Source of the DNA: CAWIUB01 sp963839175
Lineage (GTDB): Bacteria > Actinomycetota > Actinomycetes > Mycobacteriales > Jatrophihabitantaceae
Length of the DNA stretch: 64,000 bases
Assembly (NCBI GenBank): GCA_963839175.1
Contig: CAWIUB010000033.1
Span: 62,001 to 126,000, forward strand
Direction of reading: 5' to 3'
Shown: one piece after another, positions 1 through 8,241 of the stretch
Position numbering within the stretch: the first letter of the stretch is position 1
How the letters are laid out: every line of letters starts with the position of its first letter
The notes under the pieces: generated by a model
Databases searched by the model: none
Told to the model about the DNA's origin: nothing
What the model saw: only the letters and a program-made list of their open reading frames with translations
Translations under genes and position numbers: made by a program

Positions 1-159
1 CGTGTCTGAGGAGACGGATCGACCGTGGCCGCAAGCGCGGAGGAGAACACAGACAGGGTGCCGCGGCGTTCCTCGCGCTGGGCGAGCTGGTCGTGGCGAC
101 CTTGATCGCATCGGTGCGCGGACATCAGCAGGCGATAGTCGGGGGTATCGCCGGCATGG

Positions 160-750
160 GCGGCGCCCACAGCCAGGCCGGGGCTCCCGGCGAACGAGGT
201 CACCGCCGCCGTGCTCGGCGTGGTTGGCCACGGCGGATCGGTCAGCGCCGCGCAAGACTTCGTGGCCGGGCTGCGAGCGTTCCTGCGCTATTGCTTCCTG
301 GAAGGACTGCTCGACTCCGACCTGTCCGGCGCCGCGCTGGCCGTGACCGGCCGCCGCCGCGCGCCGCTGCCGCGCGGGATCAGCCGGGCTCAGGAACACG
401 CACTGCTGGCCTCCTGCGATCGGCGCACGGCGCTGGGCCGGCGCGACTACGCGATCATCCTCATCCTGCTGTGAGTGGGTTTGCGGCGCGGCGAGCTGGC
501 CGCCGTGAAGCTCGATGACCTGGACTGGCGGGCCGGGAGGTGGTGATCCGCGGCAAAGGAGGCCGAACCGATCGGCTGCCGCTGCCAGCTGACGTCAGAG
601 CCGCGATCGCCGGATACCTCGGTCGTGGACGGCCGCACAGTCAGAGCCGGGAGGTGCTGCTGCGGGCCCGGGCTCCGTTCGACCCCATCGATGCTGGCAC
701 GGTGTCCTCCACGGTGCGCCGGGCATGCCGGCGCGCCGGGATCGCGTCGA
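160..750 (+). pseudogene. Tyrosine recombinase relic 1 (broken)
   Basis: Pieces of one phage-type integrase can be read across frames. An N-terminal core-binding part (FVAGLRAFLRYCFLEGLL) begins near 160-260 and runs to YAIILILL at about 474, where TGA interrupts the frame. It continues as GLRRGELAAVKLDDLDW, which holds the box I arginine. A frameshift near 535 then leads into VIRGKGGRTDRLPLPADV and ends at RRACRRAGIAS near 750, exactly where the box II HxLRH helix should follow. Box II, the later His/Trp and the tyrosine nucleophile are absent, so no recombinase activity is expected. It meets a second recombinase relic on the opposite strand. Family assignment is secure from the motif order; the exact left edge is not. 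Confidence 0.75.
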
Positions 751-1223
751 TGGGAGAGCTGGTGCGCGCGAATTGGGCCGAGACCAGCCCGGCGCGCGGC
801 GTCAAAGACGATGTTCGACACCCCATGTCGGGTCAGCCCCACCCGCGGCGCGACGGCCTGCACGAACTCTTCGCGCGCCCCGGTGCGTGGTCGCCCGCGG
901 CGCAGATACCCGGCGATCGCCTCGCCGGCATCGGCAGAAACGGGAAGCTGGTCAACACGCCCTCTCTTGCCGTGCACCGTGACCAGGCCGGCTCGTCAAT
1001 CGAGGTCCTCCAACCGCAGCGCGGCGACCTCGCTCGCGCGCAGCCCGAGCCGCAGCATCAGTGGTCGGGCGTTGCTGACCGTCCGTGGCCAAGTTCGGCT
1101 GGCCGCCAACAGCACAAGACGGCTCGTCGGGTCGGGGCGAAGCCCCAAGAACGGTCTGCGAACAGTCCAACCTCTCACGCTGTGATCTGCCCACCCTTCC
1201 GTCGGAACAGGTGCCTCCGACAA
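750..1223 (-). pseudogene. Tyrosine recombinase relic 2 (broken)
   Basis: On the minus strand, LMLRLGLRASEVAALRLEDLD (box I) ends in a stop at about 996. It resumes in another frame as VTVHGKRGRVDQLPVSADA, then VSNIVFDAARRAGLGPIRA, and finally HQLSH, the box II position with R replaced by S. Homology ceases there, within about 15 bp of where relic 1 also ceases. It is related to, but not identical with, relic 1 (RLEDLD against KLDDLD; GKRGRVDQLPVSAD against GKGGRTDRLPLPAD), so this is not a simple inverted copy. The likely origin is a pair of neighbouring integrase genes fused by deletion or inversion. Non-functional. Confidence 0.7.
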
Positions 1224-1228
1224 GATGG

Positions 1229-1250
1229 CCGATGAGCGCTCGCGCGAAGA
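1229..1250. repeat. Fragment of the REP-like family
   Basis: The sequence GATGAGCGCTCGCGCGAAG recurs just after nuoC (about 11916) and, with one base changed, just before nuoN (about 24866). It is also found in reverse inside the 168-bp units at 19855-20190. It sits directly upstream of the methyltransferase and contributes its ribosome-binding site. Confidence 0.6.
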
Positions 1251-1260
1251 GGTTAGCCAA

Positions 1261-2109
1261 ATGACACATCAACACGAGGAAATCGACTGGGGCGAGCGAG
1301 CCGACGAGCTCGAGCGCGAAGGCGAGATCGGCTTGCCGTGGATCGAGCCGGCGGTGCAATGGGTTGTCTCGCACGCGGCGCAGGCTTCGACGGTGATCGA
1401 CCTGGGGTCTGGTCCCGGAGTGGCCAGCTGCGTGCTCGCCCAGGTGTTGCCGACGGCACGAGTCGTCGCCGTCGATGAGTCACCGGCCTTGCTGGCGCGC
1501 GCGTTGCAGCGGACCGAACGGCTGGGGCTGGGCGAGCGTGTGCAGACCCTGAGCGCCGACGTCATCGACGAGCTGGCCACGTTGCCCGCCGCGGACCTTA
1601 TCTGGGCCAGCCGGGTGCTGCATCACGTACCAGATGCCCAGCGGGCGCTGGGCGGGCTGCGCGAGCGGCTGACGCCAGGGGGCGTCCTGGCGCTGGTCGA
1701 GGGCGGCCTGCCCAGCCGCTTCCTGCCCGACGAGTGCGGCGTGGGCCAGCCGGGGTTGCTCTCGCGGCTGGACGCGGAGCCCCCGCACATGCATGCGGCT
1801 CGGATGGGCCACCGATACAAGCCGGTGCGCACGTCCCTGGACTGGCCGTTCCTGATGGAGCGCGTCGGTTTGGCCCACCTGGGCAGCCGGGCGTTTCTGC
1901 TCGACCTGCCCGCCCCGGTGTCCGACGAGGTTCGGCAGCTCGCGGTGCGTCGGTTGCAGCGCACCCGCGAGCTGGCAGCCGACGCGCTCAGCAGCGACGA
2001 CCGTGCGGCGGTCGACCGGTTGCTCGACCCGGGTGACGAACTGGGCCTGCTGCGCCGTCCGGACCTGTTCTACCTGAGCGCATTCACGGTGCATGCGGCT
2101 GAGAAGTAG
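1261..2109 (+). CDS. SAM-dependent class I methyltransferase
   Basis: 282-residue cytosolic enzyme that should transfer a methyl group from S-adenosylmethionine to an unknown small molecule. Motif I (VIDLGSGPG) is at residues 45-53, the acidic ribose-binding residue follows in VVAVDES (about 68-74), and the post-II segment WASRVLHHVPD is at about 115-125, the usual Methyltransf_25/12 arrangement. The ATG at 1261 is chosen because GAAGAGG lies 8 bases upstream; an in-frame ATG at 1225 falls inside the repeat element. The long C-terminal part (about residues 150-282) has a helical pattern of the kind seen in antibiotic-type O-methyltransferases. Neighbours give no substrate clue: relics lie on both sides. 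Confidence 0.8.
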   Translation: MTHQHEEIDWGERADELEREGEIGLPWIEPAVQWVVSHAAQASTVIDLGSGPGVASCVLAQVLPTARVVAVDESPALLARALQRTERLGLGERVQTLSADVIDELATLPAADLIWASRVLHHVPDAQRALGGLRERLTPGGVLALVEGGLPSRFLPDECGVGQPGLLSRLDAEPPHMHAARMGHRYKPVRTSLDWPFLMERVGLAHLGSRAFLLDLPAPVSDEVRQLAVRRLQRTRELAADALSSDDRAAVDRLLDPGDELGLLRRPDLFYLSAFTVHAAEK

Positions 2110-2116
2110 CTGCGGG

Positions 2117-2334
2117 TCACGTCTTCGGGCGACGCCGGCCCAGGCGCTGGTCGCCGTCGACCTCGATGGTGACGGTGTGCGCGACGACCATCTGCACGCC
2201 GCCCTCGACGTCCGTCACGCTGTCGACCTTGGCCGTGGAACGCATCACCGACCCGACCCGCACCGGATGGATGAACCGCCCCAGCACTTCGCCGCTACGG
2301 CCTTGACGTCGTCGGCACTGCGGAAGACACGCAC
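2117..2334 (-). pseudogene. Collapsed MaoC-like dehydratase relic
   Basis: Starting at a GTG (2334), the minus strand reads RVFRSADDVKA, the typical start of MaoC hydratases. A frameshift with loss of the central hot-dog helix follows, and then GRFIHPVRVGSVMRS and VVAHTVTIEVDGDQ, the typical C-terminal strands, to the stop at 2117. About 70 codons remain of a normal 150 or so, and the catalytic Asp/His segment is missing. The two ends are collinear, so this is an internal deletion in a once complete gene. Confidence 0.55.
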
Positions 2335-2356
2335 GGGTGCACCGTATCGTGACCGG

Positions 2357-2890
2357 CTAGAAGCCAAGATGTGCGAGACCTTGTTGGAGCAGGAGGCCCT
2401 GCCCACCGGCCATCTCGTCCAGCAGGCCCGGCGACCGAGCCTCGGCGGGGGTCAGCCAGATCAGTTCAAGCGCGTCCTGCTGCGGCTCGCAGTCGCCCTC
2501 GACCGGCACGACGTAGGCAAGCGAGACGGCATGCTGCCGCGGGTCGTGGAACGCCGTCACTCCCGGCGTCGGGAAGTACTCGGCGATCGTGAACGGCTGC
2601 GGCGACGGCGGTATGCGCGGCAGGGCAAGCGGACCCAGATCCTTCTCCAGATGCCGCAGCAAGGCGGCACGTACCAGCTCGTGGTAGAGCACCCGTCCGG
2701 ACACCAGCGCCCGCGTGATCGTGCCATGGGCGGTCGCCCGCAGCAGCAGCCCGATCGAGGTCACTGTGCCGTGGGTGTTGACGCGCACTGGGATGGCATC
2801 GACGTACAGGACGGGCGCTCGCTGGCGCAGCTCCTCCAGCTCGTCACGGGTCAACCAGCTGCCTTGCGATTGCGAGGTCGTCTGCGTCAT
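2357..2890 (-). CDS. NUDIX-fold family protein (DUF4916)
   Basis: 177 residues, full length for the actinobacterial DUF4916 NUDIX-hydrolase group. Conserved stretches are WLTRDELEELRQRAP at the N-terminus, LYVDAIPVRV (about 28-37), LVSGRVLYHE (about 63-72), LEKDLGPLALPRIPPSP and YFPTPGVTAFHDPRQHAVSLAYVVP. The classical NUDIX box GX5EX7REUXEEXGU is not obvious: the corresponding helix reads ELVRAALLRHLEKDLG, so hydrolase activity is unproven. Probably cytosolic; no signal peptide. It stands alone on the minus strand, divergent from the gene at 2931. Confidence 0.75.
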   Translation of the reverse strand: MTQTTSQSQGSWLTRDELEELRQRAPVLYVDAIPVRVNTHGTVTSIGLLLRATAHGTITRALVSGRVLYHELVRAALLRHLEKDLGPLALPRIPPSPQPFTIAEYFPTPGVTAFHDPRQHAVSLAYVVPVEGDCEPQQDALELIWLTPAEARSPGLLDEMAGGQGLLLQQGLAHLGF

Positions 2891-2930
2891 GTGCTCTTTC
2901 TAGCGTGCCTCGGTCGTTTACCGTGATCTC

Positions 2931-3305
2931 ATGGACGAGAACAGGGCGCGGCGGGTCGTCGACGCGTTGCGCGAACGGGGTATCGACGGCCGCGTCGCAA
3001 AGGAGGGTGTCTACCAGTTCGGCATCCGCATCAGCCTGGGCGATGGACGGGAGGCGGTCTGGGACTCCGACGGCACGGCCGGGCTGGAGGCCCAGGTGAT
3101 GCGCGACGGGATGCTGGTCGGGTTCGTGCCGTCGATCGACGGGTCGGAGGACTTCGACGAGGCGCACGTCGTCGACGCGATTGCGCGCACCGACTACAAC
3201 GCGCCGATAGCCCGGCAGCGGCCAACCGCGCCGCCGCCTGCTGCCCCGCTGCGCCCGGCCGGCGGCGTGTTCCGACGTTTCCTGGACGGCTTCCGCGACC
3301 GGTGA
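2931..3305 (+). CDS. Conserved hypothetical protein, 124 aa
   Basis: Small soluble protein I do not recognise. The N-terminal half reads as an alternating alpha/beta domain (ENRARRVVDALRERGIDGRVAKEGVYQFGIRISLGDGREAVWDSDG) with an acidic middle. A proline/alanine-rich linker (about 90-105) and a basic tail ending FRRFLDGFRDR follow. The ATG at 2931 is the first in frame and lies 40 bp from the divergent NUDIX start, so the two share a promoter region. It may be co-transcribed with the DUF202 pair 24 bp downstream. Confidence 0.6.
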   Translation: MDENRARRVVDALRERGIDGRVAKEGVYQFGIRISLGDGREAVWDSDGTAGLEAQVMRDGMLVGFVPSIDGSEDFDEAHVVDAIARTDYNAPIARQRPTAPPPAAPLRPAGGVFRRFLDGFRDR

Positions 3306-3329
3306 CGACCGAAGCGAGACGATGAGCGG

Positions 3330-3698
3330 GTGAACCCGCTGAAGCGCCCGGCCTGGATGGATGAGGGCGACGACCCGGACTACCGCTACTCGCTGGCCAA
3401 CGAGCGCACCTTCCTCGCCTGGATCCGCACCTCGCTCGCCCTGCTCGCCGGCGCGGTGGCTATCGTCCAGCTTGTTCCGCCGTTCCGAGTTCACGGAGCC
3501 CGAACGACACTCGGCGCGATCCTGGCCGTTACCGGCCTAGCGCTCAGCGTGCTCGCCTACACCCGCTGGGCGGCGAATGAGCGGGCCATGCGCGGAGGTC
3601 GCCCGCTCGCCTTCAGCCCGATGTTGCCGATCGTTGCCGGCGCCCTAAGCGCAGTGGGCATCGGTGTCCTCGTCTTCGCCGTCATCGTGGGCAAATGA
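3330..3698 (+). CDS. DUF202 (YidH-type) membrane protein
   Basis: 122 residues with GTG start. The DUF202 signature YRYSLANERTFLAWIRTSLALLAGA lies at about residues 18-42. Three hydrophobic segments (about 32-52, 62-80, 97-120) predict a small integral membrane protein with a cytoplasmic N-terminus. Function in the family is unknown. The stop overlaps the ATG of the next gene by 4 bases (ATGA), so the two are translationally coupled. Confidence 0.8.
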   Translation: MNPLKRPAWMDEGDDPDYRYSLANERTFLAWIRTSLALLAGAVAIVQLVPPFRVHGARTTLGAILAVTGLALSVLAYTRWAANERAMRGGRPLAFSPMLPIVAGALSAVGIGVLVFAVIVGK

Positions 3699-4012
3699 GC
3701 GAGCCGAATCACCGCGTGACATATGGCCTGGCTGGCCCACGCACCGCCCTGGCGTGGGACCGTACTGCGCTCGCCGCTGCCGCCATGGCCGCGTTGATCG
3801 TCAAGGTGGGCATCGCGCAGGATCGCCGGGTCGACCTGGTAGCCGGAGCTGCCTGGTTCGCAAGCGGAGTCGTGACCTTTGTCGTCTCTCGCCGACGGGT
3901 GCTGCCAGCGGAGGAGGGGCACGCTCGCCCAGCGACGATCGGGTCCGTCGCGCTCGTGGCGGCGTTCACGGCCGCGGCGGCGCTGCTGACGATCGCGGCG
4001 TTGCTCGTCTGA
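3695..4012 (+). CDS. Second DUF202-family membrane protein
   Basis: 105 residues. RTALAWDRTALAAAAMAALIVKVG (about 16-39) is the same NER-x-LAW-R-T helix as its upstream partner in divergent form, and three hydrophobic segments follow the same pattern. ATGA overlap with the upstream gene suggests the two DUF202 proteins are made together and perhaps pair in the membrane (inference). Convergent with the MarR gene, 20 bp away. Confidence 0.75.
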   Translation: MSEPNHRVTYGLAGPRTALAWDRTALAAAAMAALIVKVGIAQDRRVDLVAGAAWFASGVVTFVVSRRRVLPAEEGHARPATIGSVALVAAFTAAAALLTIAALLV

Positions 4013-4032
4013 TCGCCGGCTACTACCCGAGC

Positions 4033-4569
4033 TCATGCCGGTGTTTGGCGACCCGGTGGGTCGTCGACGGTGGCGAGCACCTCGCTGCTCTCGAGCTGGT
4101 CGACAAGCCGGGACAGCGCAGGGAGTGCCGCGAGCACCGCGCTGCGGTCGGCGGTGTCGAGCCGGTCCATGGCCATTGCGAGGCGCCGTTCGTGGGCTGC
4201 CCGCCAGTCTGTGAGCATCTGCAGGCCGTGTGGGGTGAGGTGCAGGCGCACGGCCCGCCGGTCGACCGGGTCGGGTGTGCGGGTGATCAGGTCGGCGGCC
4301 ACCAGTTGCTGGACGAGCACGCTGACAGTGTTGTTGGCCAGCCGGTGTCGAGCGGCGAGGTCGTTGACCCGCAGTCCTGGCTCATCGCGCAGTCGCTGCA
4401 AGATCTCGACCTGCGCCATCGGCAGGGCCTCCCACGGGTACTCGCTGCGGATGCTCGCCCGCAGCACCCGGCGCAGCCGGGTGACGATGTCCGTGAGCAG
4501 CCAGGCATCAACCGCAGCACGGCCGCTCTTGCGAGGCTTCTCTGCGCCGGCGCGGATGGCTGAGGGCAT
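4033..4569 (-). CDS. MarR-family transcriptional regulator
   Basis: 178 residues. The winged-helix core is LPMAQVEILQRLRDEPGLRVNDLAARHRLANNTVSVLVQQLVAADLITRTPDPVDRRAVRLHLTPHG (about 48-116), in which the recognition helix is LANNTVSVLVQQL and the wing contains the conserved DRR. Flanking helices give the usual MarR dimer fold. It is divergent from the MFS exporter gene with 68 bp between starts, the classical layout for a drug-responsive repressor of an efflux pump. The inducing ligand cannot be told from sequence. Confidence 0.85.
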   Translation of the reverse strand: MPSAIRAGAEKPRKSGRAAVDAWLLTDIVTRLRRVLRASIRSEYPWEALPMAQVEILQRLRDEPGLRVNDLAARHRLANNTVSVLVQQLVAADLITRTPDPVDRRAVRLHLTPHGLQMLTDWRAAHERRLAMAMDRLDTADRSAVLAALPALSRLVDQLESSEVLATVDDPPGRQTPA

Positions 4570-4579
4570 GTGGCCATCA

Positions 4580-4597
4580 TATCTCTGTCCTAAGATA
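4580..4597. promoter_or_regulatory. Candidate MarR operator in divergent promoter
   Basis: TATCTCTGTCCTAAGATA has TATCT/AGATA arms around an 8-base centre. It lies 10 bp from the marR start and 40 bp from the exporter start, and is the only AT-rich palindrome in this intergenic region. Size and position suit a MarR dimer; the link is inferred. Confidence 0.4.
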
Positions 4598-4637
4598 GTT
4601 CTGTGACCAACTCATTCCGTGTGCGAGTGACCTTGCG

Positions 4638-6053
4638 GTGACGCTCGGCCTGCAGCGGATCTGGACGGAGCCGGCCCGTCCGGCGTGGGTCCGGTCCTGG
4701 CCAGGGGCGCCATGGCTGGCGGTGGCGACGGTGTGCGTCGGCGCGTTCATGGGACAGCTGGACGCGAGCATCGTCACAGTGGCGTTGCCGAACCTGCGGG
4801 ACAATCTGCACGCCTCGCTGAGCGTAGTGGAGTGGGTATCCCTCAGCTATCTGGTGGTGCTCGTCGGGGCGGTGTCCGCGGTAGGACGGCTGGCGGACGT
4901 GGCCGGCCGCAAGTTGCTGTATATCCACGGGTTCGCGGTGTTCACCATGGCTTCGCTGGGATGCGCCCTCGCCCCGAGCCTGGCGGTGCTACTGCTGATG
5001 CGGGTCGTGCAGGCGGGCGGGGCGGCTATGCTGCAGGCCAATAGTGTCGCCTTGATGCGCACGACAGTGGGCCCGCAGCAGCTCGGTCGGGCGATCGGCG
5101 CGCAAGGAGCGGCGCAGGCGATGGGCCTGGCGCTCGGACCCGTGGTCGGTGGTCTGCTCATCCAAGCCGGCGGGTGGCGCTGGGTGTTCTACGTCAATGT
5201 GCCCGCCGGGATACTGGGCATCGCGCTGGGGTGGTGGCTGTTGCCCCGGTCCCGGCATCGCGCGCCGCGGGCCCGGTTCGATTGGGCGGGGTTGCTGACG
5301 CTGCCGCCGGGCACCGTGTTGCTGCTGCTTGCGTTGTCCCTGCTCGCTCACCCCGGCCCGACCGCGCCGGTGGGGGTGCTCATGGCGGCGTCGATGTGCC
5401 TCTCCATCGCCTTCGTGCGGGTAGAACGCCGGGCCAAGGCTCCACTGGTCGACCTGCGCGTGTTCGGCGACGGCCGGGTTGCCGCCGCGATCGCCAGCGG
5501 ACTGCTCGGCTACCTCGTGTTATTCGGGCTTCTGCTAGTCAGCCCGCTGTACCTGGAATCGGCCTTCCACGCATCGCCCGGCGCCGCTGGCCTGATCATC
5601 ACAGTGCTGCCATTAGGGCTGGGCCTAGCCGCGCCGCTCGCCGGCATTGCCGCTGACCACGGGGGCCGGGCGAGGGTGACCGTGCTCGGGATGCTCGTCG
5701 TGTGTGCTGCCTTGGGAGCTGCGAGCGTCTTACCATCCGGCCGTTCGACCCTGATCGGCGTGCTCGCCGCTGCCGGTGTCGGCCTGGGCTTGTTCACTCC
5801 GTCGAACAACGCCACCGTCGCCGCGGCGGGCCGACTGGATCAAGCGGGAATGGTCAGCGGCGCGCTGAACATGACACGTGGCATCGGCACGTCCCTCGGC
5901 ATCGCGGTCGTTGGGATCGTCTTCACCGCCACCGGCGCTGCTGGGGCCGGGGTGACCGCAGCCCAGGGCGCCCACGGGTTCCGCGTCACGGTCATCGTGC
6001 TGGCTATCGTGGCGGCGGTCGCGGCCCTCGCGTCCGTCCGCAGCGCGAGGTGA
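4638..6053 (+). CDS. MFS drug exporter, DHA2 (EmrB/QacA) family
   Basis: 471 residues, normal for 14-helix DHA2 proton-driven exporters. Motif D1-like GAFMGQLDASIVTVALP is at about 35-51 (helix 1), motif A-like GRLADVAGRKLLY follows helix 2, and motif C-like GLALGPVVGGLLIQ lies in helix 5. WRWVFYVNVPAGI before helix 6 is typical of DHA2. At least twelve hydrophobic segments can be counted. The GTG at 4638 is the only start that leaves the first helix intact. It faces the MarR gene and is probably repressed by it. Substrate unknown. Confidence 0.85.
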   Translation: MTLGLQRIWTEPARPAWVRSWPGAPWLAVATVCVGAFMGQLDASIVTVALPNLRDNLHASLSVVEWVSLSYLVVLVGAVSAVGRLADVAGRKLLYIHGFAVFTMASLGCALAPSLAVLLLMRVVQAGGAAMLQANSVALMRTTVGPQQLGRAIGAQGAAQAMGLALGPVVGGLLIQAGGWRWVFYVNVPAGILGIALGWWLLPRSRHRAPRARFDWAGLLTLPPGTVLLLLALSLLAHPGPTAPVGVLMAASMCLSIAFVRVERRAKAPLVDLRVFGDGRVAAAIASGLLGYLVLFGLLLVSPLYLESAFHASPGAAGLIITVLPLGLGLAAPLAGIAADHGGRARVTVLGMLVVCAALGAASVLPSGRSTLIGVLAAAGVGLGLFTPSNNATVAAAGRLDQAGMVSGALNMTRGIGTSLGIAVVGIVFTATGAAGAGVTAAQGAHGFRVTVIVLAIVAAVAALASVRSAR

Positions 6054-6069
6054 TGGCCGCGGGACCGGG

Positions 6070-6516
6070 TCACGCTCGCGTCGTTGCGACTTTGATCATC
6101 GGGACGTGCGGGATGCCGTCCTCGACGAATTCCGCTCCGTTGCGGGTGAAACCGAACCCCCCGTACCAGCGTTCGAGGTAGGCCTGCGCATCTAGGACCA
6201 TGTCGTAGGCCGCAGCCAGCTCGAGTGCCCGGGCCATGAGCACGGCGCCGAGACCGTCGGAGCGAGCGGACCGGGCGGTGACGACGCGCCCGATCCGCCG
6301 GCCTGCCGGGTCGGCGACGATGCGCAGCGTCGCGACCACGTCATCCGACCACTCGATCCACAGCTGGACCGCCTCGGGCTCGAGGTCACGCCCGTCCATG
6401 TCCGCATAGACGCAGTTCTGTTCGATGACGAACACCTCTGAGCGCAGTTGGAGAATCCGGTACAGCGTCACCGGGTTGATCTGCGCGACGTGGCTCGTGT
6501 GGATCTCATTAGTCAC
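6070..6516 (-). CDS. GNAT N-acetyltransferase, ElaA-like
   Basis: 148 residues. It starts with the ElaA-type pattern LYRILQLRSEVFVIEQNCVYADMDGRDLEP (about 19-48), has the acetyl-CoA P-loop strand RIGRVVTARSARSDGLGAVLM (about 74-94, a degenerate R/QxxGxG/A), and ends with WYGGFGFTRNGAEFVEDGIPHVPM, the usual ElaA C-terminus. Single cytosolic domain with unknown acceptor. It converges on the exporter gene with 16 bp between stops. Confidence 0.8.
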   Translation of the reverse strand: MTNEIHTSHVAQINPVTLYRILQLRSEVFVIEQNCVYADMDGRDLEPEAVQLWIEWSDDVVATLRIVADPAGRRIGRVVTARSARSDGLGAVLMARALELAAAYDMVLDAQAYLERWYGGFGFTRNGAEFVEDGIPHVPMIKVATTRA

Positions 6517-6602
6517 GACGGCGACGGTATCGAGTCTGGGTGAGCGTTAGGCGGTCCGGCTGCTAGGCACGCACGAGTGCAGCTCGCCAGAGGCAGAATT
6601 CC

Positions 6603-8027
6603 TTGTCAGAAAAGGGAATTCCCTCTAGACGGACCCCTCTGCCGACCAGTAGAATCGACCATGTGTTCGACTACTCGGCGACCGGAGGCGTGACCGCGCT
6701 GGCTGCCGCGCGGCCCGGGCCAGACAGCGTCGCCGCGCTGGCCACGCTCGATCTTGACACGCTGTCCCCCGACGGGCAGCTGGACGCGCTGACGGCGATC
6801 GAACGGCAGGTCGCCTGGCTGCAGGGCATGCAGCAGCGGGTGCTGGCCGGCATCGACGCGCGGATCCAGGCGACGACGCCGCGGGCTCGACCGCCGGTGG
6901 CGAACCTGGCCCGGGAGGAAGTGGGCTGTGCGTTGCGGCTGGCGCCGGGCACCGCGGCGGACCGGCTGGCCATCGCCGGGGTGTTGTGCGATCGGCTGCC
7001 CGCGACGCTGCACGCCCTGGAGTCGGGCGAGATCTCCTACTGGCACGCCCGGGCGCTGGCCGACACGGCGCTTCGAGTGGATCCGGTGACCGCGGCGCGG
7101 CTGGAACAGGCGGTGCTGCCCGAGGCCGGTGAGCAGAGTGTAGGGGCATTCCGCACGGCCGTGGCGAAAGCACTGCTGGCGATCGACCCGGCGCCGGCCG
7201 AGCAGCGCCACCAGCGCGCCCTGGCCGACCGGTGCGTCCGGCACACCCCGGCCGACGACGGGATGGCGACGCTGTGGGCGCTGCTGCCCGCCGAGGGCGC
7301 CGCGGCGCTGATGCAGGCCGTGAACGCGCTGGCCTCGGGCACCTCTGCCGACGACCCACGCACGGTCGATCAGCGCCGCGCCGATGCGCTGGTCGACCTG
7401 GGCGTGGCGGCGCTGCACCAGCCGGCGCTGCCCCGGGCGCGGGCGCAGGGGCTGCGGCCGCACGTACAGGTCACCATCTCACTCTCCACCCTGCTCGGCC
7501 TGGACGAACACCCCGCCGAACTGGCCGGACACGGCCTGATCCCCGCCGAACTGGCCCGCCGCATCGCCGCCGACCCCACCGGCAGCTGGCGGCGGCTGGT
7601 GCTCGACCCGGTGCACCACCGGCTACTCGACTACGGCAGGCGCACCTACCGGCCACCCGCCGACCTGGCCCGGTTCGTCATCGCCCGCGACCAGCAGTGC
7701 GTGTTTCCGCACTGCCAGCGCAACGCCGCCCGCTGCGACCTGGACCACCAAATCCGCTACGCCGACGGCGGTGCCACCAGCGCCAACAACCTCGCCCCGC
7801 TGTGCCCCCGGCATCACGCAGTCAAGGACGACGGCGGCTGGCGGGTCACCCGCCAACCCGACGGCGACTACCACTGGACCAGCCCCACCGGCCGCAGCTA
7901 CACAGCATCGCCACCCCGCTATCCCAACCCGCCGCCGCCCGATGATTCCGTGCCGCGTGCATCCCGGGAACCGGATCCCAACGACCCCACCGATGCCAAC
8001 GATCCCGACGAGCCGGCGCCGTTTTGA
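6603..8027 (+). CDS. DUF222 / HNH endonuclease protein (13E12-type)
   Basis: Up to 474 residues. The DUF222 helical domain covers about 30-330 (LDALTAIERQVAWLQGMQQ, then EISYWHARALADTALRVDP). The HNH nuclease is C-terminal: CVFPHCQRNAARCDLDHQIRYADGGATSANNLAPLCPRHHAVK (about 357-399), with both zinc-type Cys pairs and the catalytic DH/N/H present. A proline- and aspartate-rich tail ends the protein. This family is multicopy in actinobacteria and often called a repetitive element. The start is uncertain: TTG at 6603 lies inside an imperfect GAATTCCTT/AAGGGAATTC inverted repeat, and GTG at 6663 is an alternative that loses nothing conserved. Confidence 0.8.
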   Translation: MSEKGIPSRRTPLPTSRIDHVFDYSATGGVTALAAARPGPDSVAALATLDLDTLSPDGQLDALTAIERQVAWLQGMQQRVLAGIDARIQATTPRARPPVANLAREEVGCALRLAPGTAADRLAIAGVLCDRLPATLHALESGEISYWHARALADTALRVDPVTAARLEQAVLPEAGEQSVGAFRTAVAKALLAIDPAPAEQRHQRALADRCVRHTPADDGMATLWALLPAEGAAALMQAVNALASGTSADDPRTVDQRRADALVDLGVAALHQPALPRARAQGLRPHVQVTISLSTLLGLDEHPAELAGHGLIPAELARRIAADPTGSWRRLVLDPVHHRLLDYGRRTYRPPADLARFVIARDQQCVFPHCQRNAARCDLDHQIRYADGGATSANNLAPLCPRHHAVKDDGGWRVTRQPDGDYHWTSPTGRSYTASPPRYPNPPPPDDSVPRASREPDPNDPTDANDPDEPAPF

Positions 8028-8058
8028 TCCAGCGCTCTGCAATCCTGCGGTTGAGGCA

Positions 8059-8231
8059 TTAGCGGCGGCTGTCCAACAGACGCTGTGCGTCGCGCGCGAG
8101 CCAATGCGTGATTGCGCCACGCCCACTGCACGATGTTGACCAACGCATGGGACGCTGAGTGTCCCGGCGAGCGTCCGTCCCAGCGACGACTTGCCGGAGC
8201 CAGAGCTCCCGACGATCGACACCCGACGCAC
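8059..8231 (-). pseudogene. P-loop kinase / topology-modulation protein relic
   Basis: From a GTG at 8231 the minus strand reads RRVSIVGSSGSGKSSLGRTLAGTL, a perfect Walker A start of the small P-loop kinases annotated as topology modulation proteins. After a frameshift comes LVNIVQWAWRNH, then in a third frame THWLARDAQRLLDSRR and a stop, resembling the C-terminus of the same family. The central 100 or so residues are gone. Non-functional. Confidence 0.5.
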
Positions 8232-8241
8232 GCATCGCACG

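Noticed and set aside
2093..2926. Long + strand frame opposite the NUDIX gene
   Set aside because: Shadow of the real minus-strand gene and MaoC relic; Arg/His-rich with no motif.
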